A stretch of DNA of 38,914 nucleotides from NCBI RefSeq assembly GCF_016863495.1, contig NZ_BOOZ01000057.1, forward strand, positions 1-38,914, in the 5' to 3' direction. The stretch is from Micromonospora andamanensis. Lineage in GTDB: Bacteria > Actinomycetota > Actinomycetes > Mycobacteriales > Micromonosporaceae. Position 1 is the stretch's first letter. Each line of letters opens with the position of its first letter. Both the position numbers and the translations under genes were made by a program. Shown here piece after piece: positions 1-7,028 of this stretch. Below the pieces are notes generated by a model, which was not told the origin of the DNA, searched no databases, and saw only the letters and a program-made list of their open reading frames with translations.

Positions 1-754
1 TTAGTAGGGCGCCGCGCTGCTGACGGGCGGCGAGATGCTGTCGCCATACTCGGTGGCTGAGTTGGCCTACGACCCCACCGGCCGTGAATGCTGCTGGGAG
101 GCCGTCCTCGGCCACCGTGCCGGGCCACAGCACTCCGTCGAGGTCGGTCAGCAGCACCTTGGGTCCGGGTGTCAGGTGCGGGGCGAGTGCCTGCCAGTGT
201 GCCCAGGCCAGGTCCAGCAGGCGGTTCCACAGGTAGCCGACGCGGTCTCGGCGGCCGAGCACCTCCAGCGTCGCGGCCACCGCCGGGAAGTCCTCACCGG
301 CGGTCAGCACGTCTAGGTCGGCCGCCTGGTGCACTGGTATCACCACCGCACCGGCGGCTGTCGTCGTCTCGGTGACAGCGGCGTTCGCAGCCTCTACCGC
401 CTGCGCCGATTCCGGGCCGGCGTAGGGCAGGGTCTGAACCAGCAAGGGACGCGACTGGCAGCCGAGGGCGGCGAGCAGTTCCCGCAGCTCGGCGGTCAGC
501 GTGATCTCAGCCTGGCTGGCGTTGGCGTACACCGCGCTCGCGGCCTCCAATGCCGCCGTCACGACGACCGTGACCCTCAGCGGGTGTTCCTGCACGTTCC
601 CGAGCCTGGCGGCGAGCCGTTGCACCAGCAGCGCCAACCCGGGCAGTCTCGCCCCGTCCGGAACGAAGCTGACATCCAAGACCTCGCTCTCCGGCTCGCC
701 AGCGAGGTCTGGCCGTTCGAGATCGGCCAGCCAGCGCATGTACCCGACCGTCAT
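1..754 (-). CDS. FkbH-like HAD-superfamily protein, C-terminus cut by window edge
   Basis: About 251 residues are visible and the frame runs off the left edge without a stop. Residues 198-212 carry the FkbH-type HAD motif (KVLLTDLDGVLWPG, catalytic Asp 204 and 206), and residues 233-251 (SHRVWRQHLAARQQRGALL) match the segment before the second HAD motif. In known pathways FkbH proteins take glycerate from 1,3-bisphosphoglycerate and load it onto an acyl carrier protein; no ACP is visible here, so that role is inferred from the family only. The N-terminal ~195 residues are the usual poorly conserved FkbH N-domain. The ATG at 754 has a GGAGG 6 bases upstream that overlaps the stop of the SDR gene, so the two are translationally linked. 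It is the last visible gene of the radical SAM operon. Confidence 0.85.
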   Translation of the reverse strand, partial: MTVGYMRWLADLERPDLAGEPESEVLDVSFVPDGARLPGLALLVQRLAARLGNVQEHPLRVTVVVTAALEAASAVYANASQAEITLTAELRELLAALGCQSRPLLVQTLPYAGPESAQAVEAANAAVTETTTAAGAVVIPVHQAADLDVLTAGEDFPAVAATLEVLGRRDRVGYLWNRLLDLAWAHWQALAPHLTPGPKVLLTDLDGVLWPGTVAEDGLPAAFTAGGVVGQLSHRVWRQHLAARQQRGALL

Positions 755-763
755 CGTCGCCTC

Positions 764-1495
764 CTACCGCGCGCCGCTGTCGAAGATCAGCCGCACCACC
801 GTGCCGGTGGCGTAGTCCCATACCGGATCACAGCCCAACCCGGCGATCACTCCTGCTACTTCCTCCACCGTCAATGCCCGGCCAGCGGGCAGACCGGCGT
901 AGTGCGCGTCAACGTCGGTGACGCCCTTCATGGCGAGGATCTGCTCGGCCTGCGGTGAGGCAACCAGCGACGGCGCGACGACGTTGACCCGCACGCCGTT
1001 CCGGGCCTCTTCCTTGGCCAAGGTCAGCGCGAGCGCTTCCAACCCCGCCTTCGAGGCGGTGTACGCGCCGTTGCCGGCCCCGGCCACGCGCACGGTGTCC
1101 GAGCTGACCACCACGATCCGGGCTGCCCCAGCACGTGCCCGCGCGGCGAGCGCCTGCCAGGCCGTAACCAGGCCGAGCGCGTTCACCGCGAACAGCCGGG
1201 CGAACTCCTCAGTGGGCGTCTCCGCCACCTGCCGTTTGGAGGACGCCACCCCGACGGTGAACACCACCACGGCCAGCCGGTCAGGGGCAGCGTCCACCGC
1301 CGCCCGTAGCCCGCTGGCGTCGCCGCTGGCCGCGTCGAACGGCACCCAGCCCGTACCGTCGCCGGTGTCGCCGGGGTGCTGCCCGTGATGGGTGGCGATC
1401 ACGCTCAGCCCGCGCGTGCGCAGCTCGGAGACCACGCTCCGGCCGATGGCACCGGACCCGCCGACCACCACCGCGAGATCCTGCCCACCGCCCAT
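764..1495 (-). CDS. Short-chain dehydrogenase/reductase (SDR)
   Basis: 243 aa, normal length for a classical SDR. It has a cofactor-binding glycine motif near residue 12 (VVGGSGAIG, a variant of TGxxxGxG), a catalytic YxxxK (YTASK) near residue 145 and an upstream Ser in VVVSSDT, so it should be an active NAD(P)-dependent oxidoreductase. The C-terminal segment (GTVVRLIFDSGAR) departs from the usual GxxxxVDGG ending. The substrate is unknown; its neighbours suggest a tailoring step in a small pathway. The ATG at 1495 shares one base with the stop of the 143-aa gene upstream (TGATG) and is preceded by a GAGG, so translation is coupled. The FkbH gene follows 9 bases later. Confidence 0.9.
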   Translation of the reverse strand: MGGGQDLAVVVGGSGAIGRSVVSELRTRGLSVIATHHGQHPGDTGDGTGWVPFDAASGDASGLRAAVDAAPDRLAVVVFTVGVASSKRQVAETPTEEFARLFAVNALGLVTAWQALAARARAGAARIVVVSSDTVRVAGAGNGAYTASKAGLEALALTLAKEEARNGVRVNVVAPSLVASPQAEQILAMKGVTDVDAHYAGLPAGRALTVEEVAGVIAGLGCDPVWDYATGTVVRLIFDSGAR

Positions 1496-1926
1496 CAGGC
1501 CGCCTCGGCGCGCGGCGAGTCGGGATGGTCGTTGACGAACATCTCCTCGAACCGCATCTGAACCGCCGGAATGTCGAACAGCGCGCCGACCGCACGTGCC
1601 GTGTCCGCCGAGGCGGGGTCGTCACGGCCGATGACCACCACGCAGTTCGGAAAGGCCACGTACATCCGCTCGTCATCGAGGAAATGCGCATAGAACCGCT
1701 TCGGCAGCAGCACCTGGGCTACCTGCATGGCGACCGCCAAGACTCGGTGACGGGTCACGGCGAGTTCGGCGATCTGCACCGGCAGGGTGCCGCCGAGCAG
1801 GTGTGGGTAGCGGCGCACCATCACCGCCGGCATCGGCATGGGTAGCTGCCCGTCGGTCAGGCTCTCCATCAAAACCAAGCCGCGCATCGTCCCCTCCGAG
1901 TGCTCAACAGCCTGGTCGGCTTTCAT
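1495..1926 (-). CDS. Unrecognised 143-aa protein in the radical SAM operon
   Basis: No family recognised. The protein is soluble-looking, with no signal peptide or membrane segment, a basic and hydrophobic middle (residues 35-80) and an acidic C-terminus ending FVNDHPDSPRAEAA. The start at 1926 is supported by GGAGG seven bases upstream and a 4-bp ATGA overlap with the preceding B12-type radical SAM gene; an internal Met at residue 14 is a weaker alternative. Its stop overlaps the SDR start by one base. Fixed coupling between two enzymes suggests an accessory or small catalytic role in the same pathway; this is inference from position only. Confidence 0.75.
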   Translation of the reverse strand: MKADQAVEHSEGTMRGLVLMESLTDGQLPMPMPAVMVRRYPHLLGGTLPVQIAELAVTRHRVLAVAMQVAQVLLPKRFYAHFLDDERMYVAFPNCVVVIGRDDPASADTARAVGALFDIPAVQMRFEEMFVNDHPDSPRAEAA

Positions 1927-3302
1927 GCCGGCACCTCCGCTCGTGCTGCCCCGGGCTGTTTGACCAGGCGAGTGTGGGCGCGGGCACGCGCCACGGTCTC
2001 CGCCGACGTCCAGGGCGTCTGCGAGTCGTAGTAGTCGAAGTCCGCCCAGCCCTCCAACGTGTCCGGTGCCTCGAACCCGTAGCGCAGCGCGTCATCGAAC
2101 AGCGGCGTGCCGGGGAACGGGCCGAACAGATGTACCCGCGTCTCGGGCTGTGGCTGTAGTTGGCTGATCGCGGTCAGGAGGTCGTACGTCTCGTCCACCT
2201 CGGCGTCGGTCTCGCCGGGGAACCCGACAATGAACGTGTAACAGCCGAGAATGCCGTGCGCGGCGATGTCGGCCGCGACGTCATACGCCTGTTCGCGGGT
2301 GATCTCCTTACGGACGATTTCCCGCAGCACCCGGTCCGAGCCCGACTCGATCCCCATCAGCAGCCGCCGGCACCCGGAGCCGGCGATGCCGCCGAGCAAG
2401 TCAAGCCGTTGCTTGCGGGAGCGCAGCACATCGTTCGGGTTTATCGAGGCCGCCCAACCGATCCCGAGCTGCCGTTCGGTGAGTGCCTGGCAGAAGTCGA
2501 CCGCGCGGCGGGGCTGGACGAAGAAGTCGGCGTCGTAGAACTTGATCCCGCTCAGGTCGTACGCCTCGACCAACTCGGCGATGTCGTTCACGAGCGGATC
2601 GGCCGGCATCGAAGACCACGCCCGCTGATAGGTCAGCTCGTAGCAGAACTGGCACTTGTAGACGCAGCCCTGCGACGAGACGTAGTTCAGCGTCCGGGGC
2701 GCCACCGTCGGATCATCGCGGACGTACTCCTGCACGTTGAGCAACTGCCACGGGTACCGGGCCATCATCTCCGTCTTCGGCGCGTTCACCGGCCCCTTCA
2801 TCAAATGCCCACCGCGCGCCATCAGCAGCCCGGGGACCTGTTCCAGACGGCCAGACCCGAGCAGACAGCGCACCAGCTCCGGCATCGACCGCTGTCCAGG
2901 ACCAACCAACGCCATGTCCACCAGCTCGTGCGTGGCGGTCTGCTCCCCGAGCACGTTGACGTGCGGCCCGCCGAACACCACCGGCGGACAGCCGGATCGG
3001 AGCTTCGCCTCCCGCACCATCTCCAAGGCGTGCCGAATCTGGCCACCACCGGTCATGATGCTGACCCCGATGCACAAGGCCCGGTCGAGGTGATCGTCCA
3101 GGAATGTGGTCCACTGCTGCCCGGTGCGCTGATTGCCGTCGAAGATCACCACGTCGACATCGCCATCCGCGAGGAGGCGTTGCGCGATCGTCAACAGCGA
3201 GAACGGCATCCAGTGGTACAGGTAGTCCTTCTCGTGCTCCACCCGAGGGTAGACCAGGATCACCAGCCGGCGCCGGGCCGGAGACGGCAGCAACACCGTC
3301 AT
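1923..3302 (-). CDS. B12-binding-type radical SAM protein
   Basis: 459 aa. Residues 11-160 look like a B12-binding Rossmann-type domain (VDVVIFDGN, VVFGGPHVNVLGE); no clear DxHxxG lower-ligand motif is visible, as in many proteins of this class. The radical SAM core starts near residue 205 with CVYKCQFC (Cys 213, 217, 220), followed by LMGIESGSDRVL and YTFIVGFPGET, typical of cobalamin-type radical SAM enzymes. Known members methylate unactivated carbons or rearrange carbon skeletons; the substrate here is unknown. The start at 3302 is chosen over longer in-frame starts because of a GGAGG seven bases upstream and an ATGA overlap with the MoaA-like gene. Two radical SAM enzymes in one operon with an FkbH protein suggest specialised metabolism. 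Confidence 0.88.
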   Translation of the reverse strand: MTVLLPSPARRRLVILVYPRVEHEKDYLYHWMPFSLLTIAQRLLADGDVDVVIFDGNQRTGQQWTTFLDDHLDRALCIGVSIMTGGGQIRHALEMVREAKLRSGCPPVVFGGPHVNVLGEQTATHELVDMALVGPGQRSMPELVRCLLGSGRLEQVPGLLMARGGHLMKGPVNAPKTEMMARYPWQLLNVQEYVRDDPTVAPRTLNYVSSQGCVYKCQFCYELTYQRAWSSMPADPLVNDIAELVEAYDLSGIKFYDADFFVQPRRAVDFCQALTERQLGIGWAASINPNDVLRSRKQRLDLLGGIAGSGCRRLLMGIESGSDRVLREIVRKEITREQAYDVAADIAAHGILGCYTFIVGFPGETDAEVDETYDLLTAISQLQPQPETRVHLFGPFPGTPLFDDALRYGFEAPDTLEGWADFDYYDSQTPWTSAETVARARAHTRLVKQPGAARAEVPA

Positions 3303-4348
3303 GACAGCACCTCCGCCACCGACACCTTGGATGCCTCCGCGCGGAACGTCGCCCCCGCATACACGTCGAGAGCCCGTTGTACGGTCGACTCCAGTTCGCC
3401 GCCGTCGCTGTCGAACAGTTCGCCCAACGGCACGGTGATGTCCTCCCGCAACAGGCAGAACTGCAACCGCAGGTCGGCCGTCAGTCGCAACGCCATCAAC
3501 GCGTCGTGGCATGGGAACAACGGGCAGGTGTCGCAGACTGAGCCGTACCAGGCACCGGCAGTGCTGTCCTTCACCACTACCTCGAACCCGGTGGCGAACG
3601 ACAGGACGGTCATTGGATGCCCCAACCCGCCCTGCGTCCGCGTCGAGATCTCCACGGCGTCCGCCGCGAACTGCGCCGTGATCGACTCCAACGGCACATA
3701 CAGGTCCCGGATCACCCGCCCGGCGCGCTTATGCGCGAGCCGTTTAGCGAACGACTCCGCTCCCGCGTCGAGGTCCTGGATGACGTCCAGAAGCTTCAGC
3801 GTCGCGACGCCTTCTCGCGCGCAGAACGCGGCCAGGTCCGCCACCTCGTCGTCGTTGATGCCGGCCATGACCACCATGTTGACCTTGACGGGCACGCCCG
3901 TAGCCACACACGCCCGCAGTGCGTCCAGCACGGCGGCGTGATCGCCCTGACCAGTGATCTCCTTGTGCAACTCCGGGTCGAGCGTGTCCACGCTCATGTT
4001 GAATTGAGTCACTCCGGCCCGAGCCAGTCCGTCCGCCCGAGGACCGATACGGGGGTGTCGCGAGATGACCTCGACCTCGCCGAACGCCGCCTCGGCGCGC
4101 AGCCGCTCGGCCGCTTCCTCCAGCGGTTCGTAGAGCGCCGGGTCACCACCCGTCAGCTTCACGCCCGTCACCCCCGCGCGACGGACCAGACGACCGATCG
4201 ATACGAGGCGGTCGACGTTCAAGTCGGTGCCCGCTGCGGTCAGCACCGCCTCCCCGGAAGGCCGGCAGAAGAAGCACGCACGACCGCACCGCGAGTTCAC
4301 GGTGACGCGGAACTGAGGCAGAAGCCTGCCAGAACCCTGACGATCCAT
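3299..4348 (-). CDS. MoaA-like radical SAM protein with C-terminal cysteine cluster
   Basis: 349 aa, first gene of the operon. The radical SAM cluster motif is CGRACFFC (Cys 21, 25, 28), followed by KLTGGDP (64-70). The stretches FNMSVDTLDPE (117-127) and VKVNMVVMAGINDDEV (154-169) closely follow MoaA, the GTP 3',8-cyclase of molybdopterin synthesis. The C-terminus has Cys 272, 275, 280 and 298, consistent with an auxiliary 4Fe-4S cluster, but the spacing differs from MoaA's Cx2Cx13C and no C-terminal GG is present. No other molybdopterin genes are nearby, so a MoaA-derived enzyme for another substrate is more likely than MoaA itself. Only a poorly spaced GAGG precedes the ATG at 4348. Confidence 0.85.
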   Translation of the reverse strand: MDRQGSGRLLPQFRVTVNSRCGRACFFCRPSGEAVLTAAGTDLNVDRLVSIGRLVRRAGVTGVKLTGGDPALYEPLEEAAERLRAEAAFGEVEVISRHPRIGPRADGLARAGVTQFNMSVDTLDPELHKEITGQGDHAAVLDALRACVATGVPVKVNMVVMAGINDDEVADLAAFCAREGVATLKLLDVIQDLDAGAESFAKRLAHKRAGRVIRDLYVPLESITAQFAADAVEISTRTQGGLGHPMTVLSFATGFEVVVKDSTAGAWYGSVCDTCPLFPCHDALMALRLTADLRLQFCLLREDITVPLGELFDSDGGELESTVQRALDVYAGATFRAEASKVSVAEVLS

Positions 4349-4403
4349 GCCTCAAGCGTCGATGGGCGCATTCATCAGGGTCAAGGTCTCGGCGGCAGGG
4401 TTA

Positions 4404-4443
4404 GTGTCAGGGTTTGTCGACAACCTTCGACCAACACTGACAC
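4404..4443. promoter_or_regulatory. Inverted repeat and palindrome in divergent promoter region
   Basis: Between the divergent genes starting at 4348 (-) and 4488 (+), GTGTCAG at 4404-4410 is mirrored by CTGACAC at 4437-4443. Between them lies a perfect 10-bp palindrome, TTGTCGACAA, at 4414-4423. These are plausible operator elements; no binding protein can be named. A TACGGT at 4475-4480, seven bases before the GTG at 4488, would fit the -10 box of a leaderless plus-strand transcript. Confidence 0.4.
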
Positions 4444-4487
4444 ACATAGTCAGCACCTGATCACCGGGGTCGCGTACGGTTGAACCC

Positions 4488-4853
4488 GTGCTTGCGGGAG
4501 TCCTGATCACCGAGAGTCTGCGCCACGACGTGACGGTCGAACGTCTCAACCTACGGGTCGACAAGATCGTCCGCTGGCGAAACCCCGACCCTGCACCGGG
4601 TCAGCCGGAAACTTGGACCATCGTGGACTTCACCTCGGACCGCAGCGATCCCGCGTCGCTTGCCGACCAGTTTGGGCAAGCCCTGTCCAGCCCAGGGTGG
4701 TACGTCGACTTCCACACTGAAGATCAGAAGTTCGTCGTCTTTCCCGACAAGACCTTCGTCTACAGCAGGGGCGACGACCGAGGCCGCGCCGAAGCCGTCG
4801 CCTACGCACGCTCGAAGGGCGTACCCGACGATCAGTGCGACTGGGGCGAATAG
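4488..4853 (+). CDS. Conserved actinobacterial protein of unknown function
   Basis: 121 aa, GTG start. It is soluble and rich in aromatic and acidic residues (WTIVDFTSDRSD, GWYVDFHTEDQKFVVFP, RAEAVAYARSKGVP). I recall similar ~120-aa proteins in many actinomycete genomes, often near biosynthetic genes, but know no function for them. Its start lies seven bases after a -10-like TACGGT with no Shine-Dalgarno in front, so the message may be leaderless. It is divergent from the radical SAM operon and shares its promoter region, so co-regulation is possible. A hairpin at 4905-4941 ends it. Confidence 0.75.
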   Translation: MLAGVLITESLRHDVTVERLNLRVDKIVRWRNPDPAPGQPETWTIVDFTSDRSDPASLADQFGQALSSPGWYVDFHTEDQKFVVFPDKTFVYSRGDDRGRAEAVAYARSKGVPDDQCDWGE

Positions 4854-4904
4854 CCATGGCCGTTGTCGGAAGACCACTCCGGGCTCCCACCCGAAGATCG
4901 ACGG

Positions 4905-4941
4905 TGTTGGGCACCCGCCCAGCTTGGCAGGGCACCCAACA
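4905..4941. terminator. Hairpin between convergent genes
   Basis: TGTTGGG (4905-4911) pairs with CCCAACA (4935-4941). Inside it, CCC (4914-4916) pairs with GGG (4930-4932) across a 2x2 internal loop, leaving a 13-base apical loop. It sits between convergent genes ending at 4853 (+) and 4945 (-). There is no U-tract, which is common for actinomycete terminators. Confidence 0.5.
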
Positions 4942-4944
4942 GCA

Positions 4945-5145
4945 TCAGTCGGTCAAGTCGAACTCGCCGTGCTTCGCGCCGTCGATGAACGCAGCCCACT
5001 CTGCCTGCGTGAACTCCAGGATCGGCCCCCGGCCCTGGGCCTTGGTGTCCCTGACACCGATGGCGTCCTTATGCAGGCGGGCGACCTCCACGCATGACCC
5101 GTTGTTCCCCGACCGGCTGGATTTGAACCACTTAACCGAGTCCAT
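4945..5145 (-). CDS. DUF397 domain protein
   Basis: 66 aa, the usual size. It shows the DUF397 pattern: W-F-K-S-S-R-S near residue 6, N-G-S-C-V-E-V near residue 15, an I-G-V-R-D segment, and F-T-x-x-E-W-x-A-F-I-D-G-x-K near the C-terminus. DUF397 proteins are small partners of XRE/DUF5753 regulators (the WhiJ/AbaA-type systems of actinomycetes) and can behave antitoxin-like or as modulators. Here the gene overlaps the 3' end of the XRE regulator by 14 bases, so the two are translated together as one unit. The exact role of this pair is unknown. Confidence 0.92.
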   Translation of the reverse strand: MDSVKWFKSSRSGNNGSCVEVARLHKDAIGVRDTKAQGRGPILEFTQAEWAAFIDGAKHGEFDLTD

Positions 5146-5989
5146 CCTTCTTCTCCTGAATCAATCGGATCGACTCCCTGGGTGACAGCGCCAGGGACAG
5201 TAGGTGCTTGAACACGCCCGTGAGCCGCCGGATCTCCTCGGGCGACTCCAGGAACAATTCTCCCGCCAGGGTCTCGATGTAGCCAAGAGGCGGGTCACCA
5301 TCCGCAAACGTCAGCACCTCGAACCCGCCGTGCACTGCGAGATGAGCGCCGGCTGCGAGCGTCAAGACCTGCACGGTGACGTTGGGTAGCGCGGCGATCT
5401 TGATGATGTGGTCCAGTTGCTCGCGACGAAGGTTGGCGTCGCCGACCTCCAGCATCAACGACTGCTCGGTGATGATCGCCTGCAGTCGAAGTGGCGGCTG
5501 GCGCAGCGTCAGTACCTCTTGGCGCTTGAGGCGCGCCTCGACGCGCTGGAGGATCTCCTCCTGGTCCGTTTCCCGGCCAATGCGGATCACCTCTGTGGCG
5601 TACGCGCGAGTCTGGATGAGCCCGGGGATGAGGGTCGGCTGGAACTGCCGAAGGTCCGTCGCCTCAGCTTCGTAGGCGATGAACGTGGCGTATCGGGCCG
5701 GCAGCGTGTTGAGCCGCTGCCACCAGCCCGGCTCCCGCAACTGCTCGGCCATACTCCGGAGCGTCAGCCCGTGCTCCTCGTCGTGCGGGACGTCGTAGGC
5801 GACGAGGATCTCCAGCACATCCCGCGGGCGCGGCTTGATGTCGCCGGACTCGATGCGGGCAATCCGCTGTTGCGAGCACTTGAGCAGCTTGGCCGCGTCC
5901 CCCTGCGTGAAACTGCGGGCCTCGCGGAGCCGCCGCAGTTCTCTGCCGAGACGGCGAGACCGAGGTGTCGGTGGAGTAAATCCGGCCAT
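5132..5989 (-). CDS. XRE-family regulator with DUF5753 domain (WhiJ-like)
   Basis: 285 aa. An N-terminal helix-turn-helix lies at residues 12-70 (FTQGDAAKLLKCSQQRIARIE). It is followed by a ~180-residue DUF5753 (Scr1-type) domain recognisable by EAEATDLRQFQPTLIPG, QTRAYA, RVEARLKRQEVL and LPNVTVQVLTLAAGAH. Such regulators pair with DUF397 proteins, as here, and act in development or antibiotic control in actinomycetes. The start at 5989 is preferred over the ATG at 6013 because GGGAGG stands at the right distance before it. Upstream, repeated CAGCAT sites (6052-6085) may be its own operator. Confidence 0.92.
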   Translation of the reverse strand: MAGFTPPTPRSRRLGRELRRLREARSFTQGDAAKLLKCSQQRIARIESGDIKPRPRDVLEILVAYDVPHDEEHGLTLRSMAEQLREPGWWQRLNTLPARYATFIAYEAEATDLRQFQPTLIPGLIQTRAYATEVIRIGRETDQEEILQRVEARLKRQEVLTLRQPPLRLQAIITEQSLMLEVGDANLRREQLDHIIKIAALPNVTVQVLTLAAGAHLAVHGGFEVLTFADGDPPLGYIETLAGELFLESPEEIRRLTGVFKHLLSLALSPRESIRLIQEKKDGLG

Positions 5990-6051
5990 GCTCTGATCCT
6001 CCCTCATGCGCAAGCAGCGAGCCTATGGGGCCACCGCATCCTGACACTTGC

Positions 6052-6104
6052 CAGCATCGTACAATGCTGCAACACTGGCCAGCATAGTTGGTGGCCGTGC
6101 CACC
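6052..6104. promoter_or_regulatory. CAGCAT repeats and palindrome upstream of the XRE regulator
   Basis: CAGCAT at 6052-6057 is mirrored by ATGCTG at 6064-6069 with a 6-bp spacer, and a third copy CAGCAT follows at 6080-6085. A perfect GGTGGC-CGT-GCCACC palindrome lies at 6090-6104. On the minus strand TACGAT (6061-6056) could be a -10 box inside the first dyad, so a bound regulator would block transcription of the XRE gene. No function is shown by the sequence alone. The rest of 5990-6254 shows no convincing gene. Confidence 0.4.
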
Positions 6105-6254
6105 GGGTTGCCACAGCAGTGGACCGTCAACGCGCCAGCGGTGATCAACACGCTCGGGAGGACGGAGCTGCGCCCACAAGGCGACTTCGATGCACGACGG
6201 ACAAGCCAGACAAGGGGATCCGCCCTACGCGTCAGGATCAACTCGATCGAGGTG

Positions 6255-6398
6255 ATGACGGTGCTGCTGTTCGGTTTTCTCGTGGCGTTGGTGATCGGCT
6301 ACGTCGCTGGATTGGTGTCCTTCAAGATCAAGGACCGCTGGTGTCCACAGTGCGGCTCCACAGCCGTTGCTCGGGAACAGGTCAGGCGAGCCCGATGA
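6255..6398 (+). CDS. Small membrane protein with CxxC
   Basis: 47 aa. One hydrophobic segment (TVLLFGFLVALVIGYVAGLV, residues 2-21) is followed by a short tail with CPQC and a basic end (REQVRRAR). The ATG at 6255 is chosen because the protein then begins with the membrane segment; an in-frame GTG at 6252 and a much longer upstream frame are alternatives, and the GAGG just before is close. The single Cys pair could bind metal only as a dimer or with a partner. It overlaps the next gene by ATGA, so it heads or continues a translationally coupled plus-strand run. Function unknown. Confidence 0.55.
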   Translation: MTVLLFGFLVALVIGYVAGLVSFKIKDRWCPQCGSTAVAREQVRRAR

Positions 6399-6637
6399 CA
6401 TTTCCCCAGCTAGGTGACGTGATCGAGGTCGGCGAGCAGGACTACATGCACGGGACCGGTCATCTGACCCTACGAATCACCTGCATCGGTGACCAGGTAC
6501 GGGTCTATGACGACGAGTGGCTGAAAGTAGAAGGTCTAGCGCTGCGCGCGGACGGCACACAGCTCGACCCGAACCCCCGCCCGGCACTCGTCCGGATGCG
6601 TGCGCTGCACATCGCGCCGTCGTCGGGGTCGTCGTGA
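6395..6637 (+). CDS. Hypothetical 80-aa protein
   Basis: 80 aa, soluble, beta-rich by eye (DVIEVGEQDYMHGTGHLTLR, QVRVYDDEWLKVEGLALR), with a proline-rich tail. It looks like a small SH3- or barrel-like fold, but no family is recognised. The ATG at 6395 overlaps the preceding stop by 4 bases, and its own stop overlaps the GTG of the next gene (GTGA). The arrangement shows it belongs to the same run of small genes that leads into three HTH regulators. Confidence 0.65.
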   Translation: MTFPQLGDVIEVGEQDYMHGTGHLTLRITCIGDQVRVYDDEWLKVEGLALRADGTQLDPNPRPALVRMRALHIAPSSGSS

Positions 6638-6945
6638 GCACGACATACCTGGCGAGCACCGCGCTGGAGGAGGTCGACCGAGCCCAGGCGGAGCTTGAAC
6701 GTCATCTACGGGTCCGGCCGTCCGGTGAGTGCGTGACGTGCGGTGAGGTCGAGCCGTGCCTCGGCCGTCAAGAGGCTGGCTCCACGTTCATGAAGTACGG
6801 CCTTCTGCCGCGTCGCCGACCAGGCGTTTCAGGCGTACGCCGTGCCATTCCGCCGCAGGGGAGCGCTGAGCCGCCGGCCTCGTGGTTCGCATCGGTCACA
6901 GACTGTGGTGCTGGCGAGACGACCGGAACAAGTTCGTCTAGGTAG
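6634..6945 (+). CDS. Small protein with C-x2-C-G-x3-P-C motif
   Basis: 103 aa, GTG start overlapping the preceding stop (GTGA). Residues 10-24 form an acidic/basic helix (ALEEVDRAQAELERHL). This is followed by GECVTCGEVEPCLGR, a zinc-knuckle-like motif, and YGLLPRRRPG; the C-terminal third is low-complexity. I recall similar short proteins repeated through Micromonosporaceae genomes next to HTH genes, without known function. The protein at 8783-9076 carries the same cysteine pattern, so two family members flank the three regulators here. A role as metal-binding modulators of those regulators is a guess. Confidence 0.7.
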   Translation: MSTTYLASTALEEVDRAQAELERHLRVRPSGECVTCGEVEPCLGRQEAGSTFMKYGLLPRRRPGVSGVRRAIPPQGSAEPPASWFASVTDCGAGETTGTSSSR

Positions 6946-7028
6946 GCCGAATCCACGACTACCGAGCCGAGGTCGGACCAACAGACCTTGATCCTTCGAG
7001 ACTGTTCGATTCCGAGAGGGTACTGATA

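Noticed and set aside
2160..3941. Long plus-strand open frame (593 codons)
   Set aside because: Antiparallel shadow of the two radical SAM genes; its product is His/Arg/Pro-rich without motifs, while the minus strand shows intact CxxxCxxC motifs and ribosome sites.
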